The notes under the pieces were generated by a model, which was given only the letters and a program-made list of their open reading frames with translations, did not search any database and was not told where the DNA came from. From an uncultured Acidobacteriota bacterium (lineage in GTDB: Bacteria > Acidobacteriota > Terriglobia > Terriglobales > Acidobacteriaceae), in assembly GCA_903832475.1 (NCBI GenBank), contig CAILBQ010000130.1:1-6062 (forward strand): a stretch of DNA of 6,062 nt, in the 5' to 3' direction. Both the position numbers and the translations under genes were made by a program. The stretch's first letter is position 1. The number at the start of each line of letters is the position of its first letter. Shown piece by piece: positions 1 through 4,720 of the stretch.

Positions 1-144
1 CAGCGGCAGACCGCGCGCCTCATTGCCCTGGCCGACGAGCACGGCCTCCGCGTGAATACCTGCCGGGATCCGGAAAGGCGCGGCGGCACGGTGACCTTCG
101 ATGTGCCCAACGGCCTGGAAGTCACGCGCGAACTGGCGCGCCGA
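1..144 (+). pseudogene. kynU: Kynureninase C-terminal-region fragment joined in frame to the GntR gene
   Basis: Frame 1 translates as QRQTARLIALADEHGLRVNT, then CRDPERRGGTVTFDVPNGLE and VTRELARR. As I recall the family, kynureninases (PLP enzymes that split kynurenine to anthranilate and alanine) carry a segment of this form, R-D-P-x-x-R-G-G-T-V-x-x-D-V-P followed by E-V-T-R-E-L-x-R-R and then V-D-Y-R-P-G-A-G-I-R. Here the sequence leaves that pattern right after TRELARR and runs into the GntR HTH, so the enzyme's last ~50-70 residues are missing. Only the stretch at the window edge is visible; whether a complete upstream kynureninase body exists cannot be seen. The boundary is approximate because TRELARR fits both families. 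Confidence 0.55.
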
Positions 145-924
145 TTTGGTCTGCATCCGAACACGATCAGCGCGGGCTATCGCCAACTGGAGCGCGAGGG
201 CTGGACGGAGAAGCGCCATGGCAGCGGTGTGTATGTTCGGAATAACAGTGAAGCGCCATCGACTCCGGAACAGATTCTGGACTTTCACATCGCTGGATTT
301 TTTCGCGCGGTGCGAGAGCTGGATCTGCCTGCAGCGGCGATCCGGCATCGCGTGGCGCAGTGGCTGGCTGCTCCGCCGCCAGATCATCTGCTGCTGATCG
401 ATCCGGACGCTGAATTGCGGCAGATTCTGCTGACGGAAATCCGCGCGGCGACGACGTTTCCGGTGAAGGGCATCTCGATGGAGGAATGTCTCGAGGCGGA
501 GAAGCTTGCGCGCGGAATTCCGCTATGCCGGCCCAGCAAGACCAAGAGCATTCGCGCCGTGCTGCCTTCGGGCATCGAACTGATCACGCTGCAGATTCGC
601 TCAGCCAACACGTGGCTCACGCCCTGGCTGCCGGCGCCTCCTGGTCACTTGATCGGGGTGGTGTCGCACTGGCCGGAGTTTCTGACGCACGCACGGACGG
701 TGCTGATTGCCGCCGGGCTTTCGACAGACAGCCTTATCTTTCGCGATGCGCGCCAGCAGCGCTGGAACCGCGGGCTGGAGCAGGTGACGGCCATCCTGTG
801 CGATGCGTACACCGCGACTGTCCCTGCGCTGCCGAGCAAGCCGCATACCTTGATCTTTCCCTTCCTGGCCGACAGCACGATTGCCGAACTGGGCCGGTAC
901 TCTCAATCCCCCGCAGCTTTGTGA
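1..924 (+). CDS. GntR-family transcriptional regulator, 5'-open frame with a kynureninase-like N-terminus (chimeric)
   Basis: The frame is open from base 1 and stops at TGA 922-924. Residues are numbered from GTG 52. Residues ~23-63 match the second half of a GntR winged HTH: TRELARRFGLHPNTISAGYR is the recognition region, followed by QLEREGW and the wing KRHGSGVYVR. The usual GntR start (a first helix, then a G-x-L-x-P-G-x-x-LPS stretch before TRELA) is absent. It is replaced by residues resembling kynureninase (RGGTVTFDVP), which continue upstream of GTG 52. Residues ~75-290 form a C-terminal region with alternating hydrophobic strands and helices (HLLLIDPDAEL, LIGVVSHWPEFL, HTLIFPFLADS). 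I do not recognise it; it could be an effector-binding or two-lobed Rossmann-like domain. No good Shine-Dalgarno precedes GTG 52, 91 or 103, so the true start is unclear and may lie outside the window. With an incomplete HTH, DNA binding may be impaired. The GntR assignment is firm; function and integrity are not. Confidence 0.75.
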   Translation, partial: QRQTARLIALADEHGLRVNTCRDPERRGGTVTFDVPNGLEVTRELARRFGLHPNTISAGYRQLEREGWTEKRHGSGVYVRNNSEAPSTPEQILDFHIAGFFRAVRELDLPAAAIRHRVAQWLAAPPPDHLLLIDPDAELRQILLTEIRAATTFPVKGISMEECLEAEKLARGIPLCRPSKTKSIRAVLPSGIELITLQIRSANTWLTPWLPAPPGHLIGVVSHWPEFLTHARTVLIAAGLSTDSLIFRDARQQRWNRGLEQVTAILCDAYTATVPALPSKPHTLIFPFLADSTIAELGRYSQSPAAL

Positions 925-931
925 CACTCAC
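921..931. repeat. Short perfect dyad GTGA-CAC-TCAC at the end of the regulator gene
   Basis: GTGA (921-924) and TCAC (928-931) are inverted around CAC, with partial outer symmetry (TT 918-919 with AA 933-934). It overlaps the TGA stop of the regulator and lies ~85 bp before the lipid gene start. It could be an operator half-site pair for a GntR or similar protein, but an 11-bp dyad arises easily by chance. The 3-bp spacer is too short for a CRP site (TGTGA-N6-TCACA). Confidence 0.15.
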
Positions 932-963
932 GAAACTGTACCAAGCCGTTATTTTGCGTAGCT

Positions 964-979
964 GAAAGCCGGTACTTTC
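964..979. repeat. Inverted repeat GAAAG-N6-CTTTC in the 90-bp gap before the lipid gene
   Basis: GAAAG (964-968) and CTTTC (975-979) flank CCGGTA, centred ~43 bp upstream of the ATG at 1015. The 5-bp stem has no T-tract after it, so it is not a credible terminator. It could be an operator or a chance dyad. No convincing -35/-10 pair was found in 925-1014. Confidence 0.15.
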
Positions 980-999
980 GCTTCATCAGCATTGCTGTC

Positions 1000-1006
1000 A
1001 GAGGGG
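1000..1006 (+). promoter_or_regulatory. Ribosome binding site for the LplT-PlsC-Aas fusion
   Basis: AGAGGGG lies 8 nt before ATG 1015. It is purine-rich and well spaced, supporting this ATG even though the first ~40 residues precede the conserved transporter domain. Confidence 0.6.
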
Positions 1007-1014
1007 TCAACACC

Positions 1015-4000
1015 ATGCAGAACGCCGAAATCGAAGATATCCACCCGCAAGATGAACTGATCGATGGCGCCGGCCGAATCGATACCGCAACGGCCGCGAC
1101 GATCGAACTTCCCCAACCGAATCCTGCCCGCCCGGAACATGGTTTCTGGTGGCTGATCGGTACGCAGTTTCAAGGCGCGTACAGCGACAACATTCTTCGC
1201 AACCTGCTGCTCTCGATGATTGTCGGGATGAACCTTACTGGGAACCAGCGCGAGACGTTTGTTTCCGTCGTGACGTTTGTTTTCTCAGTTCCCTTCATCC
1301 TGTTCAGCATGCCGGGAGGGTGGCTGGCCGACCGTTACAGCAAGCGGCAAATCACGATCTGGACCAAGGTCATGGAGATCGGGTCGATGGTCATTGCGAC
1401 CATCGGGCTGGCCAGGCATTCGCTGCCGCTTTCGCTGGTGGCGCTCACGCTGGTGGCCACGCAAGCTGCGCTGTTTGGGCCGTCGAAGTATGGCCTGCTT
1501 CCGGAGCTGCTGCAGACGAAGCGGCTCTCCTGGGGCAATGGTGTCATCGAACTCGGGACCTTTCTGGCGATTATCATCGGCACGGTGACGGGCGCTTCGC
1601 TCGCGGAACATTTTCGTGGCCGCGAAGTCTATGCGGGCTATGTGCTGCTGGCGCTTTCGCTGGCTGGCTTGCTGAGCAGCCTGGGTATCGACAAGGTGCC
1701 TGCGGCCGCGCCGGACAAGAAGTTTCAATTCAATATCGTCGGAGACCTGTGGAAGCAGATCAAGGCGATGCGCCAGGATCTGCCGCTGTTTCTTGCAGTA
1801 GCGGGCAACACGTATTTCTGGTTTCTTGGTTCGCTGCTGTTTTCTACCATCGTGGTGTATGGGCCGGATGTGCTGCACATCGGCCAGACGAAAACTGGCT
1901 ACCTCAATGCCACGCTAGCTTTGGGCATCGGGCTAGGCAGCATGGCTGCGGGCCTGTTGAGCGGCAACAAGATCGAGTATGGGCTGATCCCGCTGGGCTC
2001 GATCGGCATGACGTGCACCGGCCTGGTGCTGGGGCTCACGCATCCTGGGCTGATCGGCTCTGCTGTGCTGCTGGGGTTGCTTGGATTTTTCGCGGGCTTT
2101 TACGCCGTCCCGGTCAACGCTCTGATTCAGCATCGCCCGGCTGAGAAGGAAAAGGGCGGCATCATTGCTGCTTCGAACCTGCTTTCGTTTGTTGGCATTG
2201 CGCTTTCTTCCGGCGTGTACTTCGTCTTCACCACGTACATTCATCTTGATCCCCGCGGAGTGATCGTTGCAGCTTCGCTGATCACCTGCGCCGGCACTGT
2301 GTATGTCTTGATGCTGCTGCCGGAGTGGTTTGGCCGGCTGCTGCTGTTCATCGCGACACACACCCTCTATCACGTGCGGGTGATGGGGCGGGAGAATTTT
2401 CCAGACCGCACCGGGGCGCTGCTGGTTTGCAATCATATGTCGTTTGTCGATGTGGCGCTGCTGGTGGCTTCGACGGACCGGCCGATTCGCTTTGTGATGT
2501 ATCAGGGTATCTACGACATGAAGCTGGTCAAGCCGTTCGCGAAGATGATGAAAGCTATTCCTATCTCGAGCGAACTGCATCCGCGAGAGATGATTCGCTC
2601 GTTGCATGTGGCGACCGATGCGCTGCGCAACGATGAGATTGTGTGCATCTTCGCGGAAGGACAGATCACGCGCACGGGACAACTACTTCCTTTTCGCCGT
2701 GGGTTGGAACGCATCATCAAAGGCCTCGATGTGCCGATCATTCCGGTGAATCTGGACGGCGTGTGGGGCAGCATCTTCAGCTTTGAACGCGGGCGTTTTC
2801 TGTGGAAGATGCCACGACATATCCCTTACCCGGTGACGGTGAGTTTTGGCAAGCCGATGCCGTCTTCGTCGACGGCGATCGAGGTGCGCGCCGAGGTGCA
2901 AGAGCTGCAGGCAGAGGCCTTTCAGCGACGCAAGCGCGGCATGCGTACCCTGGACCGAGCCTTTGTGCGCACTGCGAGACTGCATCCGCTGCGCTTCATG
3001 ATGGCGGACGGCAAGACGCCCAGGGTTTCGTTTGGATCGGCGCTGAGCAAGGCCATGTTCATTGCCCTGCGCCTGCGTGGCCAGATCGGCGAGCAGCGCA
3101 TGGTGGGAATGCTGCTGCCGCCGTCGGTGGGAGGAGCGCTTACGAATTACGCGCTCATGATGGCGGGACGTATTCCCGTCAATTTGAATTACACCTCATC
3201 AAGCGACGTCATCGCATCGTGCGCAGCGCAGTGCGATGTGGATGTAGTGATTACGTCGAAGGCTTTCGTGGAGCGATTTCCGAACCTGGCCATTCCGGGG
3301 CGCACGATTTTTCTCGAAGACGCGCTGAGCGCACCCCGCATAGGAGAGAAGTTGCGAGCACTGGCTCTCTCGTGGCTGATGCCTGCGCCGTGGCTCAGGC
3401 GCGTGCTGGGTGGAAAAGCGCGGCGCGCTGGAACAAATGCGATGGATGAGCTGGCGACGGTGATCTTTTCAAGCGGCAGCACGGGCGATCCCAAGGGCGT
3501 GATGTTGACGCACTACAACATCGTGTCCAACATTCAGCAGGTATCGCAAGTATTCATGCTGGATGGAAGCGACAAGATCCTGGGCATCCTTCCGTTCTTT
3601 CATTCGTTTGGGTTCACGGCTGGATTGTGGCTGCCTGCGGTCAATGGCGTGGGCGTTGTCTATCATCCCAACCCGCTCGATTCTCAGGTGATTGGGGAAC
3701 TGGTGGCCAAGTACAAGGTAAGTTTCCTGATCGCCACACCGACGTTTCTGCAGGCCTATATGCGGCGCTGCACGCCGGAGAGCTTCAGTTCATTGCAATA
3801 TGTGCTGGTGGGTGCGGAGAAGCTGCCGGAGCGGGTTGCGCTGGCGTTTGAAGATACTTTTGGCATTCGTCCGCTGGAGGGTTATGGATGCACCGAGTGC
3901 TCTCCCGTGGTCACGGTGAATGGGCGTGATTTTCGCGCGCCGGGATTTCGCCAGGTGGCGGGAAGGCGCGGCAAGATCGGGCATCCGCTGCCGGGTGTTT

Positions 4001-4539
4001 CGGTGAAAGTCGTGGACCTGGATACGGGCCTGCCGGTGACGCCGGGAATCTCTGGCATGCTGCTGGTGAAAGGGCCAAACGTGATGAAGGGCTACCTGGG
4101 CAAGCCGGAGAAAACGGCCGAGGTGCTCAACAACGGCTGGTACACGACGGGCGACGTGGCGATGATGGAGGAGGATGGTTTTCTCACCATCACCGACCGG
4201 CTCTCGCGCTTCAGCAAGATCGGCGGCGAAATGGTGCCGCACATCAAGATCGAAGACAGGCTGCATGAGATTGCCGGCGTGACGGAACAGGTTTTCGCAG
4301 TGACGTCGCTGCCCGACGAGAAGAAGGGCGAGCGCATCGCGGTGCTGTTTACGCTGGCGCCGGAGAAGCTGCCGCCGATTCTGGAGAAGCTGAACCAGAG
4401 CGACCTGCCAGCGCTGTGGAAGCCGAAGGCCAGTCTGTTCTTTCATGTCGACGCACTGCCCATCCTGGGCACCGGGAAGATCGATCTGCGCGGCGTGAAG
4501 ACCGCAGCTGCTTCGATGGCGTCTCAAGTCAAGGACTGA
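1015..4539 (+). CDS. aas: LplT-PlsC-Aas fusion: lysophospholipid flippase / acyltransferase / acyl-ACP synthetase
   Basis: This 1174-residue protein has three parts. (1) Residues ~43-435 are an MFS transporter with about 12 hydrophobic segments, an early SDNILRN, the loop motif GGWLADRYSKRQ (101-112) and LFGPSKYGLLPELL (153-166), characteristic of LplT. (2) Residues ~440-635 are a PlsC acyltransferase: NHMSFVD gives the catalytic HX4D (H474, D479), followed by motif II around 492-502, motif III FAEGQITRTG (E548, G549; Pro of the common FPEG replaced by Ala) and motif IV VPIIPVNLDG (573-582). (3) Residues ~645-1165 are an AMP-forming ligase: P-loop SSGSTGDPKG (819-828), GYGCTE (956-961), YTTGD (1043-1047), DRLSRFSKIGGE (1061-1072) and the C-terminal lysine in GTGK (K1155). 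In E. coli, LplT and Aas are separate, adjacent gene products that import and re-acylate lysophospholipids, chiefly lyso-PE, using ACP-activated fatty acid at the inner membrane. All catalytic motifs are intact, so the protein looks functional. The ~42-residue polar N-terminal extension is unassigned. Lipid specificity is inferred from the family. Confidence 0.95.
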   Translation: MQNAEIEDIHPQDELIDGAGRIDTATAATIELPQPNPARPEHGFWWLIGTQFQGAYSDNILRNLLLSMIVGMNLTGNQRETFVSVVTFVFSVPFILFSMPGGWLADRYSKRQITIWTKVMEIGSMVIATIGLARHSLPLSLVALTLVATQAALFGPSKYGLLPELLQTKRLSWGNGVIELGTFLAIIIGTVTGASLAEHFRGREVYAGYVLLALSLAGLLSSLGIDKVPAAAPDKKFQFNIVGDLWKQIKAMRQDLPLFLAVAGNTYFWFLGSLLFSTIVVYGPDVLHIGQTKTGYLNATLALGIGLGSMAAGLLSGNKIEYGLIPLGSIGMTCTGLVLGLTHPGLIGSAVLLGLLGFFAGFYAVPVNALIQHRPAEKEKGGIIAASNLLSFVGIALSSGVYFVFTTYIHLDPRGVIVAASLITCAGTVYVLMLLPEWFGRLLLFIATHTLYHVRVMGRENFPDRTGALLVCNHMSFVDVALLVASTDRPIRFVMYQGIYDMKLVKPFAKMMKAIPISSELHPREMIRSLHVATDALRNDEIVCIFAEGQITRTGQLLPFRRGLERIIKGLDVPIIPVNLDGVWGSIFSFERGRFLWKMPRHIPYPVTVSFGKPMPSSSTAIEVRAEVQELQAEAFQRRKRGMRTLDRAFVRTARLHPLRFMMADGKTPRVSFGSALSKAMFIALRLRGQIGEQRMVGMLLPPSVGGALTNYALMMAGRIPVNLNYTSSSDVIASCAAQCDVDVVITSKAFVERFPNLAIPGRTIFLEDALSAPRIGEKLRALALSWLMPAPWLRRVLGGKARRAGTNAMDELATVIFSSGSTGDPKGVMLTHYNIVSNIQQVSQVFMLDGSDKILGILPFFHSFGFTAGLWLPAVNGVGVVYHPNPLDSQVIGELVAKYKVSFLIATPTFLQAYMRRCTPESFSSLQYVLVGAEKLPERVALAFEDTFGIRPLEGYGCTECSPVVTVNGRDFRAPGFRQVAGRRGKIGHPLPGVSVKVVDLDTGLPVTPGISGMLLVKGPNVMKGYLGKPEKTAEVLNNGWYTTGDVAMMEEDGFLTITDRLSRFSKIGGEMVPHIKIEDRLHEIAGVTEQVFAVTSLPDEKKGERIAVLFTLAPEKLPPILEKLNQSDLPALWKPKASLFFHVDALPILGTGKIDLRGVKTAAASMASQVKD

Positions 4540-4548
4540 TCGGATTTC

Positions 4549-4586
4549 CCTTCTCGCCTCTGCGCTGCACCGCAGAAGCGAGGAGG
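4549..4586 (+). terminator. Long stable hairpin 10 nt after the lipid gene stop, without a T-tract
   Basis: Arms 4549-4564 and 4571-4586 pair over 16 positions around the loop CTGCAC, with one G-T wobble (4552/4583) and one C-A mismatch (4558/4577). Its place just after the stop suggests 3'-end formation or protection of the mRNA end. No T-tract follows on either strand, so it is not a classical intrinsic terminator. The 3' arm contains GAGGAGG, a strong Shine-Dalgarno-like string that would be hidden in the stem. Confidence 0.4.
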
Positions 4587-4591
4587 CTTAC

Positions 4592-4636
4592 GTGCAGAGC
4601 CTGGTCGACGAAATCCTCGACGGTGAGCCGTTTTGA
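4592..4636 (+). CDS. Possible 14-codon small ORF with a strong Shine-Dalgarno (speculative)
   Basis: GTG 4592 starts a frame reading MQSLVDEILDGEPF and ending at TGA 4634. GAGGAGG (4580-4586) sits 5 nt upstream, a near-ideal ribosome site that is also part of the preceding hairpin's 3' arm. The stop codon lies inside the FNR-like box. The frame stays open further upstream (LHRRSEEAY before the Val), so this could equally be the end of a decayed gene, a leader peptide or chance. I recognise no family. Confidence 0.15.
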   Translation: MQSLVDEILDGEPF

Positions 4637-4650
4637 TCCAGGTCAAAACG
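4629..4650. promoter_or_regulatory. FNR/CRP-family-like operator in a perfect 8-bp inverted repeat
   Basis: CGTTTTGA (4629-4636) and TCAAAACG (4643-4650) are perfectly inverted around TCCAGG. The core TTGATCCAGGTCAA (4633-4646) fits the FNR/ANR/DNR-type consensus TTGAT-N4-ATCAA at 9 of 10 defined positions. Its centre lies between 4639 and 4640, which is 41.5 bp before 4681, the start point predicted from the -10-like hexamer at 4669-4674. That is the class II activator position. No T-tract follows the dyad, so an operator fits better than a terminator. The protein that binds is not in this window. Confidence 0.5.
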
Positions 4651-4664
4651 CAGGTCGCGGAATT

Positions 4665-4691
4665 GTCGTCTAATGGAGAGACGGCTTTTTT
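4665..4691 (+). terminator. Candidate intrinsic terminator of the lipid gene transcript
   Basis: GTCGTCT (4665-4671) pairs with AGACGGC (4679-4685) over 7 positions with one T-G wobble, around a 7-nt loop, directly followed by TTTTTT (4686-4691) and then GTGTTT. This is a moderate but well-formed intrinsic terminator. It overlaps the predicted -10 hexamer, and a transcript starting near 4681 would lack the 5' arm, so the hairpin would stop only readthrough from upstream. Confidence 0.45.
4669..4674 (+). promoter_or_regulatory. Predicted -10 hexamer of the M16 peptidase promoter
   Basis: TCTAAT differs from TATAAT at one position. No sigma-70 -35 hexamer is found 16-18 bp upstream, as expected for an activator-dependent class II promoter where the bound regulator covers the -35 region. 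It predicts transcription from about 4681 and a leader of ~40 nt to TTG 4721. Such a start would exclude the in-frame ATG at 4673 as translation start. Confidence 0.4.
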
Positions 4692-4702
4692 GTGTTTCAT
4701 AC

Positions 4703-4712
4703 GAGGGCGGAG
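4703..4712 (+). promoter_or_regulatory. Ribosome binding site deciding the M16 peptidase start
   Basis: GAGGGCGGAG contains GGAG (4709-4712) 8 nt before TTG 4721, giving good spacing. Relative to the alternative GTG 4712, GAGGG (4703-4707) is only 4 nt away. The TTG start also yields a textbook signal peptide (MIRKTCLAWLFLAAV), so it is preferred. Confidence 0.45.
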
Positions 4713-4720
4713 TGTATCCA

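Noticed and set aside
918..934. CRP-type operator at TTTGTGACACTCACGAA
   Set aside because: The half-sites are separated by 3 bp instead of the 6 needed, and the symmetry breaks at the next base; kept only as a weak dyad.
1149..2144. 331-codon + strand frame overlapping the transporter domain
   Set aside because: It lies wholly inside the LplT-like frame, shows no family features, and has many Cys, Arg, Gln and His residues typical of an off-frame reading.
1933..2682. 249-codon open frame on the - strand inside the lipid gene
   Set aside because: The translation is rich in Arg, Gln and His with no domain. It is antisense to strongly conserved MFS and PlsC coding sequence, so it is a GC-driven shadow.
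3790..4527. 245-codon open frame on the - strand opposite the ligase domain
   Set aside because: Low-complexity basic composition and no motif; it mirrors the conserved AMP-ligase frame.
4604..4621. GTCGA...TCGAC inverted pair as a second hairpin
   Set aside because: A 5-bp stem with an 8-nt loop, based on the self-complementary-prone GTCGAC, is too weak to call.
4673..4720. ATG 4673 as start of the M16 peptidase
   Set aside because: No ribosome site, and it overlaps the candidate terminator and -10 hexamer. TTG 4721 has a good ribosome site and a clean signal peptide.
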